A stretch of 64,000 nt of DNA from an uncultured Clostridia bacterium (GTDB taxonomy: Bacteria; Bacillota_A; Clostridia; TANB77; CAG-508): NCBI GenBank assembly GCA_947624725.1, contig CANQLP010000001.1:1-64000 (forward strand), written 5' to 3'. The notes beneath the pieces are model-generated. The model was not told where the DNA came from. It did no database searches and was given only the letters and a program-made list of their open reading frames with translations. Every line of letters starts with the position of its first letter. The first letter of the stretch is position 1. Positions 20,491 through 31,537 of this stretch are shown here, piece after piece. The translations under genes and the position numbers were made by a program.

Positions 20491-21627
20491 ATGAAAAAAG
20501 TTGCAATTTTAGCAAATGGTGGAGATGTTTCAGGATTTAATGCAGTTATTAGAGGAATTGTAAAAACTGCAGAAAATCATGGCGTTAAATGCTATGGAGT
20601 TATAGAAGGATATAAAGGATTACTTGAAAATAATTATATAAAACTTGATTCATATTCAAATGCATCAGGTATTTTATATAAAGGAGGTTCAATTATAGGA
20701 TCTTCAACAAATGCGAATGTATTTAATTATAAAGTAGTAGAGGAAAATGGAGAAGTAGTTTATAAAGATTTATCTGATATATGTGTAAAAAATGTTAAAA
20801 AAGATAAATTTGACTGTATATTTACTCTTGGAGGAGATGGAACTCAGAAATCAGCGAGGGATTTATATTTAAAAGGAGTAAATATAATAGGTGTTCCAAA
20901 GACTATAGATAATGATGTCGCTTGCACAGATATAACATTTGGATACAATACAGCTGTTTCTGTTGCAATGGAAGCATTAGATAGACTTCATTCTACAGGA
21001 GAAACACATCACAGAATAATGGTACTTGAAGTTATGGGAAGATATGCAGGTTGGATTGCATTAGAGTCTGCAATTGCAGGTGGAGGAGATGTTGCACTTA
21101 TCCCAGAAATTCCATTTGATTTAAAAAAGGTTGCAGCAAAGATAAAAGAAAGAATTAAAAAAGGCAAAAGATTTAGTCTTGTTGTTGTTGCAGAAGGAGC
21201 AGTTCCAAAAGACGGAGGATTAACAATTAAAGGAACAAGAGATAATGGAAAGGGCGTTGATAATACAAAGCTTGGAGGAATTGGAGAAATAGTTGCTACA
21301 GAACTTCAGAGATTAACTGGCTTGGAAGCTAGAAATACAACTCTTGGATATATGCAAAGAGGAGGAACTCCTACTGCATATGATAGAGTACTTTCTACAA
21401 AATATGGAGCAAAAGCTATGGAGCTTGCATTAGAAGGAAAGTTTGGTGTGCTTACAGTTCTAAAAAATGGAAAGTTAGATTCAGTTCCACTTGAAAAAGT
21501 TGTTGGAAAAAATAAAGAAATAGGAGCAGTTTCTGGAAATACCAAAGAAAGCAATTTAAGAAGAGTAAAGATGGATGACGATTTAGTAAAAACAGCTAGA
21601 AATATAGGAATTGCCTTAGGAGACTAG
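20491..21627 (+). CDS. 6-phosphofructokinase, mixed-type active site
   Basis: Phosphofructokinase of 378 residues that phosphorylates fructose-6-phosphate in glycolysis. It has the GGDGTQ nucleotide loop and PKTIDND. ATP-dependent enzymes usually pair GGDG with PGTIDND, while pyrophosphate-dependent ones pair GGDD with PKTIDND. The GGDG/PKTIDND combination is the intermediate group, so phosphoryl donor cannot be settled from sequence. MGRYAGWIA and GYMQRGGTPTAYDR are intact. AAAGGAG precedes the ATG. A repeat element begins one base after the stop. Confidence 0.9.
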   Translation: MKKVAILANGGDVSGFNAVIRGIVKTAENHGVKCYGVIEGYKGLLENNYIKLDSYSNASGILYKGGSIIGSSTNANVFNYKVVEENGEVVYKDLSDICVKNVKKDKFDCIFTLGGDGTQKSARDLYLKGVNIIGVPKTIDNDVACTDITFGYNTAVSVAMEALDRLHSTGETHHRIMVLEVMGRYAGWIALESAIAGGGDVALIPEIPFDLKKVAAKIKERIKKGKRFSLVVVAEGAVPKDGGLTIKGTRDNGKGVDNTKLGGIGEIVATELQRLTGLEARNTTLGYMQRGGTPTAYDRVLSTKYGAKAMELALEGKFGVLTVLKNGKLDSVPLEKVVGKNKEIGAVSGNTKESNLRRVKMDDDLVKTARNIGIALGD

Positions 21628-21628
21628 G

Positions 21629-21755
21629 CAATTGCGACAAGAATCAGCATATTACGTCGTCAAGCTACGGATAAATCGCATCAGGCAGGCAAATAGCCTA
21701 GCCCTCAGCAATTTACCTTGCTTTCCTTGTACTATACTAATTCTTGTCGCAATTG
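21629..21755. repeat. dispersed MITE-like repeat, copy 2 with perfect 16-bp inverted ends
   Basis: CAATTGCGACAAGAAT at 21629-21644 is the exact inverse complement of 21740-21755. The interior resembles 7252-7374 over most of its length. It contains no ORF. The placement immediately after a stop codon is the same in both copies. Confidence 0.8.
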
Positions 21756-21766
21756 AAAAAGGAAAC

Positions 21767-21815
21767 AAGAATCAGCATATTACAGCGTCAAGCTACGGAT
21801 AAATTGCATAAAGTA
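21767..21815. repeat. partial third copy of the dispersed repeat
   Basis: ACAAGAATCAGCATATTACA and the following CGTCAAGCTACGGATAAAT repeat the left end of the element at 21636 almost exactly, then the match stops. It is a truncated tandem copy. Confidence 0.75.
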
Positions 21816-21848
21816 TAAAATAAAAAAATAAAATTGGAGTGAAAATGA

Positions 21849-23556
21849 ATGCTAAATTTTAAGAAAGAAATTGCAAAGGAAGTTTCAAAATTAACTAATC
21901 TTGACTATCAAGAAGTAATAAATATGATAGAAGTTCCAAGAGAAAAAGGACAAGGAAATTATGCATTTCCTTGTTTTAAACTTGCAAAAACACTAAAGAA
22001 AGCTCCACAAATAATTGCAGAGGAAATAAATAAAAATATAAAATTTGATAATGACTATATAGAAAAGACAGAAGTAATTGGAGGATATATAAACTTTTTT
22101 GTAAATAGGAAAGTGCTTGCACAAACAGTTACAGAGGAAATAAAAAACAAAGCTTCTGAATATGGAAAATCTGATATAGGAAATGGCAAAAACATTATTG
22201 TAGAATATTCTTCTCCAAATATTGCAAAACCTTTTCATATAGGACATTTAAGAACTACATTAATTGGTCGTGCACTATATAATACATATAAATATCTAGG
22301 ATATAATACAATTCGGAATCAACCATTTAGGAGATTATGGAACTCAATTTGGAAAAATGATTGAAGGGTATAAAAGATGGCATGAGGAATATGAGTTCAA
22401 AAATCCAATAGAGGATTTAACCAATATTTATGTAAGAATTAATAATCTTTGCAAAGAAGATGAAAATGTTTTAGAAGAATGTAGAAATAATTTTAAAAAG
22501 CTAGAAGAAGGACAAGAATATGAAACTTCTTTATGGGAAAAGATGAAAGACTTAAGCTTAAAGGAGTTTTACAAAATATATGATTTATTGAATATAAAGT
22601 TTGATTCTTTAAATGGAGAAGCCTTTTATTCAGACAAAATGCAAGAAGTAATAGATAAATTAGAAAGCACAGGCAAACTTGTAGAATCAGAAGGAGCAAA
22701 AATAATTGATTTAGAAGATAAAGGAATGCCACCATGTATGATTTGCAAATCAAATGGATCTAGCATATATGCGACTCGTGATTTAGCAGCAATTCTTTAT
22801 AGAGTAAGAACTTATGATTTCGATAAATGTTTATATGTTGTTGCATATGAGCAAAATTTACATTTTAAACAAATATTTGAGGTCGCAAAGCTACTTGGAA
22901 TTGACGAGAAATATATAAATGGACTAGAGCATGTTTCATATGGTATGGTGCATTTAAAAACTGGTAAAATGTCTACTCGTGAAGGCAATGTAATAAAGGT
23001 AGAAGATTTGCTTAATGAAGCAATAGATAGAGCAGGTAAAATTTTGGAAGAGAAGAATCCGTCTATACAAGATAAAGAGACTATTGCAAAAAAGGTCGGA
23101 ATTGGCGCAGTTATATTTAATGATTTATCAAATAGTAGAATAAAAGATGAAATATTTGATTGGGATAGTATTTTAAATTTCCAAGGAGAAACAGGACCAT
23201 ATATACAATATATGTTTGTAAGAACGAAAAGCGTTTTAGAGATGGCAAATCGTAAGATAGATATGAATAATATTGATGTAACAAAAATTTTGGATGAAGA
23301 GGCTTTTGATGTTTTAAGAAATATATATGACTTTGAAGATGTATTAGTAAGTGTTACAGAGAAAAATGAACCATATCTTTTATCAAGATATCTTATTGAA
23401 CTTTCAAAGAATTATAGTACATTTTATAATGCTCATAAAATCTTAGTAGAAGATAAAGACATAGCAAATGCAAGATTATTCTTGACATATATGGTAAATA
23501 CAGTATTGAAAAGTGGAGCAGAAATACTTGGAATAGAAATGCCAGATAAGATGTAG
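21849..23556 (+). CDS. argS: arginyl-tRNA synthetase (CGG skip site 22314)
   Basis: Class I synthetase of 568 residues that charges tRNA-Arg, normally essential. The HIGH motif appears as SSPNIAKPFHIGHLR and the KMSKS equivalent as GKMSTREGN. At 22314 (ATT CGG AAT) the zero frame is lost to a stop at 22363. Skipping C gives [23 protein letters not shown], with Gly156 immediately upstream of the conserved NHLGDYGTQ block. ATG 21849 with GGAGTG upstream is the family start; an ATG at 21845 is out of frame. A synthetase for arginine depends here on an arginine codon not being read as arginine, which could allow feedback. Confidence 0.97.
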
Positions 23557-23659
23557 GAGTTAATAAATTATTAAATTATGAAATTTTGGTGTATTTTGTT
23601 GCTTTTTGATGTCTATTATTATATAATTAAAAGCACAAAAATCATAAGGAGTTATAAAG

Positions 23660-24868
23660 ATGTCTAGAAAACAAATGAAATATGAAGAAGAAGATGAATA
23701 TCAAAGTACTTCAAGAGGAAGAAGAAGTAAAAGAAAAAAGAAAAAATCAGGAATAGCTACATTTTTTAAAAGAGTATTAATAATATTACTAATAGTTATG
23801 GTAGTAGGTCTTGGAGTTGTTTTAGGATATGCATATAAGATGTATAATAAAATAGACCATACAGATATTGATAAAAACGATATTGAAGTAAATGAAGGCG
23901 TTGAATCTAAAGGATATGTTAATTTAATGTTATATGGAGTAGATGCTAGAAATCAAAAATATGAATCTGGTTTAAGTGATGTAATTATGATTGTCAGTAT
24001 AAATCAAGATACTCATAAAGTAAAGATTGCATCAATATATAGGGATACATATCTGCAAGATACTAAAACTAAAACTTTTGATAAGATAACTCATGCATTT
24101 TTAAGTGGTGGACCTGCTAAATCAATGAGTATAATAAATACAAATTTAGACTTAGATATTACGGAGTATGTTGCTGTTAATTTTGATGTTGTAGTAGATG
24201 TAGTAGATGCAGTAGGAGGAGTTACAATAGATATAACATCAGAAGAAGCAGGATATATTAATCAATATATTAATGAGATAAATCAAGTAACAGGACATAA
24301 ATCAAGTAGAATTACAAAAGCTGGAACTTATACTTTAGATGGAGTACAAGCAACTGCTTATTCTAGAATAAGATATACAGCAGGTGGAGATTGGACAAGA
24401 ACAGAAAGACAAAGAAAAGTATTAAGCTTAGTTTTTGAAAAAGTAAAAACTATGAATTTAGGCCAAATTAATAACTTAGCAGATGCAGTATTAAGTAAAA
24501 TGTCAACAAATGTAGATATAAAACAAATGCTTTCTTTAGCATCACAAGCTAGTAAATATGAAGTAGAAGAAACTATTGGATGGCCTTATGATGTTGGAGA
24601 TTACTGGGAGAATAAAGTTTGGTATGGACCTCCAAAGAATTTGGAATTACAAGTTCAAAGACTTCATAAATTCCTATTTGAAGATGAGAAATATGAACCA
24701 TCAACAACAGTTAAAACAATAAGTAGTGCTTTAATAAAAAAGACAGGATTGGATTTGACAAAAGCAGAAAAAGACGAGTATGAAAAGGAAATACATCCAT
24801 CTACTGCAAATGAAAATATAATAGATGGAAATATAGCAAGTAGTGGTAACAATACATTAGTGCAGTAG
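23660..24868 (+). CDS. LytR-CpsA-Psr (LCP) family cell-wall ligase
   Basis: LCP proteins transfer anionic polymers from lipid carriers to peptidoglycan on the outer face of the membrane. The 402-residue protein has a very basic cytoplasmic N-terminus (RGRRSKRKKKKSG), one membrane helix (about residues 36-58) and an LCP domain with the conserved VDARN, SDVIMIVSI, IYRDTYL and the YSRIRYTAGGDWTRTERQR block, whose Arg and Asp residues bind pyrophosphate. ATAAGGAG precedes the ATG. No CGG site. Confidence 0.92.
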   Translation: MSRKQMKYEEEDEYQSTSRGRRSKRKKKKSGIATFFKRVLIILLIVMVVGLGVVLGYAYKMYNKIDHTDIDKNDIEVNEGVESKGYVNLMLYGVDARNQKYESGLSDVIMIVSINQDTHKVKIASIYRDTYLQDTKTKTFDKITHAFLSGGPAKSMSIINTNLDLDITEYVAVNFDVVVDVVDAVGGVTIDITSEEAGYINQYINEINQVTGHKSSRITKAGTYTLDGVQATAYSRIRYTAGGDWTRTERQRKVLSLVFEKVKTMNLGQINNLADAVLSKMSTNVDIKQMLSLASQASKYEVEETIGWPYDVGDYWENKVWYGPPKNLELQVQRLHKFLFEDEKYEPSTTVKTISSALIKKTGLDLTKAEKDEYEKEIHPSTANENIIDGNIASSGNNTLVQ

Positions 24869-24881
24869 CAGGGTAAAAAAT

Positions 24882-24915
24882 AAAAAAGTGGGTTTTAAAA
24901 AAACTCACTTTTTTT
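24882..24915. terminator. bidirectional terminator between convergent genes
   Basis: AAAAAAGTG(G)GTTTT pairs with AAAACTCACTTTTTT, with A and T runs on both sides. It serves the LCP gene on plus and the GH57 gene on minus. Confidence 0.88.
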
Positions 24916-26511
24916 AGATATATATTTTATAATCAATGTCAGGGAAAATATTATCCTTTTCTGATATATCTTCTAAAAATTCTTTATCTATATTTCCAGA
25001 TTTTATTTGATTATATAATTTTGTAAATCGTCCGAGTATGATCTTTTATACGCTTTTTTGCATAATCCACCATAGTTCCATTTGTTATGATAAAATTCCA
25101 ATCACTACTTTGGAGTAAGAGAAGTTCTCTTGCACATTGGTTTAGTGCAGAAATTTTTATTGGATCTGTTTCATTTGCAAATGAATTTGCAAGTTCTACC
25201 ATCATATCTCCGTATTTTATGCAAGTGTCTTACGACATAATCGTTTAATTCATTTAGCCATACTTCGCTATATCCATTTGCTCCCCAGCTAGAACGGCAA
25301 GGAGTTGAAACTTGCATTTCTGGAAATTTATCAATATATTCACTAGGGGTTATAAGCTTAAAATCACATTTATCATAATATATCTTTTTAAATAATATAT
25401 ATAACCAATATGGACCTTCGTACCACCAATGCCCAAAAAGCTCTGCATCATATGGACAAAGTATTATTGGAGGTGTTTGCATAAATTTAGAAAGACCATT
25501 AATTTGTTCTTCTCTTGAGTCAAAAAAGTGTCCTGCTTGTTTTTCTGCAGAATCCATGGCCCATCTAACATTGTATAAATCTTTATTTTCGGTTTTGCCA
25601 GTAATTCTATTATATTTTATACCTGTATTTACTCTAACACCATCATATGTAATATATGGCTTTATATAGTCGTAATCTGCTTCATATCCAAGATCTCTAT
25701 AAAATTCACGATAATTATAATCTCCGAGGGTATCCACAAATAGAACTCCAGACTTGTCTTGAAGATTCAAGATCACGACCAAATGCAACAACTCCTCCGA
25801 GGAGACATTATAGGTGCAAAAGTTCCGTAAACTGGAGTAGGGTTTGCATAGAGTATTCCATGAGATTCTGTTATAATATAATCTAATCCAAATTCTTTTA
25901 AATATTTATCTGCTTCTGGGACATATCCACACTCTGGAAGCCAAATACCTCTAGGCTTTCTTCCAAGATATTTTTCATAAGTTTGTACACCTACTGCAAT
26001 TTGAGCGCGTATCATTTTTTCGTTTACATATAAAATAGGAAAATATCCATGTGTTGCACCACAAGTAATTATTTCTAGAACACCGAGTATCTTGGAAATG
26101 TTTAAATCCTTCAATAATATTTGAATTATATACATCTTTAAATATATGAAGGTCAGAAGAATATCTATCTAAATAATATTTAGATAGTTCGTTTAATCTA
26201 GGATTGTCTTTAGTTCTAACAACTTCTTTTTCACATAACTCTATATGCTTTTTTAAATATTTTATATATCTTTTTTGAAGAAGAGGACTTGCAAGCATAG
26301 AAAGAAGAGGGGGAGTAAGAGACATAGTTAATCTAAAGTCGACTTTTTCCTCCTCTAATTTCTTAAAATTTGTAAGTAATGGTATATATGTTTCAGAAAT
26401 AGCTTCAAATAGCCATTCTTCTTCTAAATAATGTTCACTTTCTGGATGATGCACAAAAGGTAAATGTGCATGCAAAATAAAGCTTACATATCCTTTAGGA
26501 TTATCTGTCAT
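24914..26511 (-). CDS. GH57 family glycoside hydrolase / branching-enzyme type (five CGG skip sites)
   Basis: A 530-residue GH57 protein, probably acting on alpha-glucan (4-alpha-glucanotransferase or branching enzyme). The nucleophile motif WLPECGY and the YDAELFGHWW acid/base region are present, with a C-terminal helical DUF1957-like part. Five skips are needed: 26085 (FQDT-G-VLEIITCGA), 25799 (MSP-G-GVVAFGRD), 25726 (GYP-G-DYNYREF), 25212 (HKI-G-DMMVELAN) and 25034 (KDHT-G-RFTKLY), giving Gly143, 238, 262, 433 and 492. With all five the length matches the family. It is 33 bases downstream of the DUF4912 gene and co-transcribed. It is the gene with most sites in the window. Confidence 0.94.
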
Positions 26512-26544
26512 TTGTTTTTCCTCTTTCTTATTTACAACCTTTTT

Positions 26545-27468
26545 CTAATATCTAATAAATTCACCAGAAGATGGATTAGATAATTCTCTTAATAATTCAT
26601 CATCATATAGCAAACTATATATGTCATAAATATTTCCATATAATTTATCAATACTATTTAATAAGTTAAGACTTCCAAAATTCTTATGTGATATTTCATT
26701 TGTCTTGTAGTTCTTAAATAAGACATTCCTTAAATCAGAACTTTCAAAAAGCACATGATCATTTGGAGATATTATGTCATTTGATGAACTAATATATATA
26801 TATTGATTATTATTGCTTTCTCTAAATTTTCTACCAAGTTCAATAGAATAATCACAATTTGGTTCTTGTGTTCTAATATACCAACTATTTGCAAAGTCAT
26901 TTATTTCTAATTCAAAAGAATAATTATGAGTCAAATTATGAACTATTAAAATAGGGTAGGTTTCATAAAAGAAATTTTCTCCATAATTTGAAATAAAAGA
27001 ATTCCTATCGTCATCAGAAATATCCCAATATACAAATAGAGTAGTTGGGGTTTGAGCTAGAATTTTAACTATTGTTTGATTATATCTATAAGGTAGATCA
27101 TAATATTCTACAAGCATTGATTTTGCAGCAGAGTCATCTACTGTATTAATAGGTTTAGCAGAAGTTTTACGACTAGTAGTAGCTTTTTTTGTTACAGCTT
27201 TTTTAGTAGTAGATTTTGCATTTGTACTTGCGCGTTTAGTAGAAGCCCCTTTTGTTGTAGCTTTAGCTACAGTTTTAGTAGGGGTAGTAGTTCTGCTTGC
27301 CGCTTTTTTTGTAGAAGTACTTTTTGTGGATTTAGGATTTGAAGTACTTTTTTTGGCAACTTTAACAGGCTCTTTTTTTACTTCAATTTCTCCTTTTTTT
27401 GTACTTGTACGACTTTTACTTTTTACATTTTTTTCTATTTTTTTACTTGCTTCTACTTTTTTTGGCAT
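26545..27468 (-). CDS. DUF4912 protein with Lys/Ala/Thr-rich N-terminal tail
   Basis: A 307-residue protein. Residues 1-105 are low-complexity Lys/Thr/Ala/Ser repeats resembling bacterial histone-like or surface-binding tails. The rest is a DUF4912 domain with LPYRYNQTIVKILAQTP and LFVYWDISDDDRN, which often accompanies GH57 glycan enzymes in Clostridia. It precedes the GH57 gene in one transcript. The molecular role is unknown; carbohydrate binding is plausible from the conserved aromatic residues and context. AGGAGG lies upstream. Confidence 0.75.
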   Translation of the reverse strand: MPKKVEASKKIEKNVKSKSRTSTKKGEIEVKKEPVKVAKKSTSNPKSTKSTSTKKAASRTTTPTKTVAKATTKGASTKRASTNAKSTTKKAVTKKATTSRKTSAKPINTVDDSAAKSMLVEYYDLPYRYNQTIVKILAQTPTTLFVYWDISDDDRNSFISNYGENFFYETYPILIVHNLTHNYSFELEINDFANSWYIRTQEPNCDYSIELGRKFRESNNNQYIYISSSNDIISPNDHVLFESSDLRNVLFKNYKTNEISHKNFGSLNLLNSIDKLYGNIYDIYSLLYDDELLRELSNPSSGEFIRY

Positions 27469-27659
27469 AAAACTTCCTCCTTTGTATTAATACATATATC
27501 ATATATCAAAACTTAAATAAATTCAATATAATTCTTAAATAAAAATTAAAAACTTGCAAAAAAAAATATGCTATGTTATAATACATGAGGATTGAAAAGA
27601 GAAAAGTGTCAAAACATGTAAAAATTTGACTAAAAAACTAAAAAAGGTTGTGAAAACAT

Positions 27660-28914
27660 ATGGCAAAGCCGATAGAATTTGGAATAGGATTTTTGACAGG
27701 AAGAACCAATATATGTAATATAATAAACAATTGTTATAAAGACATGGTAGAACAATTAAAGGAGTATGATGGAGAAGTTAATTTAACAATATTTATATTA
27801 TATGATTTGGAATATCAGCATACCAAAAGAGAAGAGTTTTATACTTTAAAAGATGATGTTTATAAGAAGATACGCATAAAATATATTACACCAGAAGACA
27901 TTGAAGAAGAAAAGAAAATATTAAAATCTAGATATAATTTATCAAAAGGTGAAGTAAATTTAATTCTAGGAACAGGTTATGCAAGAGCAAGAAATGCGAT
28001 TATGTATTTTGCATTGAAAAGAAAGATGGATTATTTATTATTCTGGGATGATGATGAATATCCTTATGCTAATTTAAGAGGAGAAAATAATACCATTATA
28101 TGGCAAAAGCAAAATAATATTTTAGAACATCTTAAAGTAATACCTGATGCAGATGTTACAGTAGGACATAGATGTGGATATATGTCTCCAGTTCCTTATA
28201 TAGATTTTAAAGGTGATGAAGAAAAAGAATTAAAATTTAAGGAATATATTGACGCAATCAGCAATGAAGTAATATCTTGGGAAAATATAAAAAAGAGCAT
28301 GGCATCAGATGATAATGGAATAGCATATGCAGAAACAGATATAACAGAGGGAAAAGATAAAATAGTCTTAAAGCATGTCGGCTTAAAGAGTTGGCTTTAT
28401 GGTTCTGGAATATGCATAAACTTAACACATATTGATAAAATACCAGCATTCTATAACCCACCATTTGCAAGAGGTGAGGATACTTTCTTTTGCACTTTGC
28501 TTTCTGAAGCAAAAGTTGTAAAAGTTCCAACATATCATTTTCATGATGGATTTTTGAAATACACAGGAATATTAAAAGGCAAATTCCCAAAGAAATTTGA
28601 AAAATTGGCTTTGGATGATAAAAGTGTAGGAGATAGATTTTTAAAGGCATCAATTCGGTTGGGTAAAATATAAACCACTTCTTATGTATATAATGCAAAG
28701 AAAGACTTATTTAAAAGACATTGAAATTGTTAAGGAAAAACTAAGAAATAGTATAGATAAAATTAATGAAATATTTCCACATAGCGATTTTTTATGCTTA
28801 GTAGATGAATTAGAAAAGTATGACGAAAGTGTTCAAAGAGATTTCAAAGAATATTTAAAAACAAATGATGTATGGAATAGAATCAAAGTTCGCATGCAGG
28901 AAGAAAATTTATAG
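27660..28914 (+). CDS. glycosyltransferase-like protein with DDD motif (CGG skip site 28656)
   Basis: A 417-residue protein when the CGG at 28656 (ATT CGG TTG) is skipped. This gives KASI-G-WVKYKPLLMY and Gly333, joining what would otherwise be a 337-residue and a 76-residue fragment. The N-terminal half looks like a GT-A fold: MDYLLFWDDDEYPY carries the metal-binding acidic triplet, and YARARNAI and GEDTFF follow in typical order. I cannot assign a substrate. The C-terminal extension is helical and rich in Lys/Glu. The start ATG at 27660 lies after a weak ribosome-binding site (AAAGGTTG). Confidence 0.72.
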
Positions 28915-28932
28915 GAAATAAGTTAATTTTTG

Positions 28933-28961
28933 TTGACAAATACACTAATATATGTTACAAT
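28933..28961 (+). promoter_or_regulatory. promoter of rplU-rpmA
   Basis: TTGACA at 28933-28938 and TACAAT at 28956-28961 are separated by 17 bases. Confidence 0.85.
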
Positions 28962-28967
28962 AATTAA

Positions 28968-29060
28968 CTGTAACCGCATAAGTCAAGGTACATAAAGTCT
29001 AATTAAGTTTAGATACCTATATTTTAAGGTTAGCGAGTATACAAAAAAGGGAGGTGCTTT
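28968..29060 (+). promoter_or_regulatory. L21-type ribosomal protein leader
   Basis: A transcribed leader of about 95 bases separates the promoter from rplU. It contains AACTGTAACCGCATAAGT, a CTAATTAAGTTTAG stem-loop and TTAAGGTTAGCGAG before the ribosome-binding site. Position and the CCGCA element suit the L21 leader of Firmicutes, an autoregulatory site. A covariance-model search would be needed to confirm. Confidence 0.55.
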
Positions 29061-29067
29061 ATCTACA

Positions 29068-29481
29068 ATGTATGCAATAATCGATGCTTGTGGAAAGCAA
29101 TATAAGGTAACAAAAGGAGACATAGTATTTTTCGAAAAATTAGACACTGAAGAAGGAAAAACAGTTAAATTTTCAAATGTTGTCCTTCTATCAGATGATG
29201 GAAAAGTAGAAATTGGTACTCCTTATGTAAAAGGTGCTACTGTTGAAGGAAAAGTAGTTAAGCATGGTAAGGGAAAAAAGATTGTTGTTTTCAAATATAA
29301 AGCTAAAAAGAATTATAGAAGAAAACAAGGACATAGACAACCTTACACAAAAGTAGAGATTACAGCTATAAAGAAAGCAGCAGAAAAAGCTGAGAAATCT
29401 ACAAAAGTAGATGCTAAAGCAGAGAAAACTGTTAAAGCTGAAAAGACAGAAAAAGTAGAAGCTAAAAAAGAAGAAGTTTAA
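29068..29481 (+). CDS. rplU: 50S ribosomal protein L21
   Basis: L21 of 137 residues. The core [18 protein letters not shown] through [17 protein letters not shown] is typical; residues from about 105 form an extra Lys/Glu/Ala-rich tail longer than in most L21 proteins. AGGGAGGTG precedes the ATG. There is no prp gene between this and rpmA. Confidence 0.97.
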   Translation: MYAIIDACGKQYKVTKGDIVFFEKLDTEEGKTVKFSNVVLLSDDGKVEIGTPYVKGATVEGKVVKHGKGKKIVVFKYKAKKNYRRKQGHRQPYTKVEITAIKKAAEKAEKSTKVDAKAEKTVKAEKTEKVEAKKEEV

Positions 29482-29520
29482 TTTCTAGAATATATAAACT
29501 TTAGAAAGGAGATATGACAC

Positions 29521-29781
29521 ATGGCACATAAAAAAGGTCAAGGTAGTGTTAAGAACGGTAGAGATAGTGAATCTAAGCGTCTTGGGGTAAAAAGAGCTGA
29601 TGGACAGTTTGTTTTAGCAGGAAACATCCTAATGAGACAAAGAGGAACAAAAATACATCCAGGTACTAATGTTGGTATTGGTAGTGATGATACTTTATAT
29701 GCAAAAACAAACGGAGTTGTTAAGTTTGAAAGATTAGGAAGAGATAAGAAGAAGGTAAGCGTTTACCCAGAAGAAAATTAA
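29521..29781 (+). CDS. rpmA: 50S ribosomal protein L27, without the usual Firmicute N-terminal extension
   Basis: L27 of 86 residues. It begins [20 protein letters not shown], so the mature-type AHKKG start is encoded directly. Most Firmicutes encode a short N-terminal extension removed by the protease Prp, whose gene lies between rplU and rpmA. Both are missing here. AAAGGAG lies before the ATG, which excludes an upstream start. Confidence 0.96.
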   Translation: MAHKKGQGSVKNGRDSESKRLGVKRADGQFVLAGNILMRQRGTKIHPGTNVGIGSDDTLYAKTNGVVKFERLGRDKKKVSVYPEEN

Positions 29782-29796
29782 TTTGATTAAAATAGG

Positions 29797-29852
29797 GAAA
29801 ATCGGCAAGAATAAAAGAGCTAAGGCGCTTTATTCTCGCCGATTTGAGTTTT
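29797..29852 (+). terminator. terminator of rplU-rpmA
   Basis: AAATCGGC.AGAATAAA pairs with TTTATTCT.GCCGATTT around a 13-base loop, followed by a moderately T-rich tail. Confidence 0.75.
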
Positions 29853-29888
29853 AAGGAACAAAATAAATATAGAAAGGAATGAGCCAAT

Positions 29889-31525
<1,637 letters not shown>

Positions 31526-31537
31526 AGGGGGTAACTA

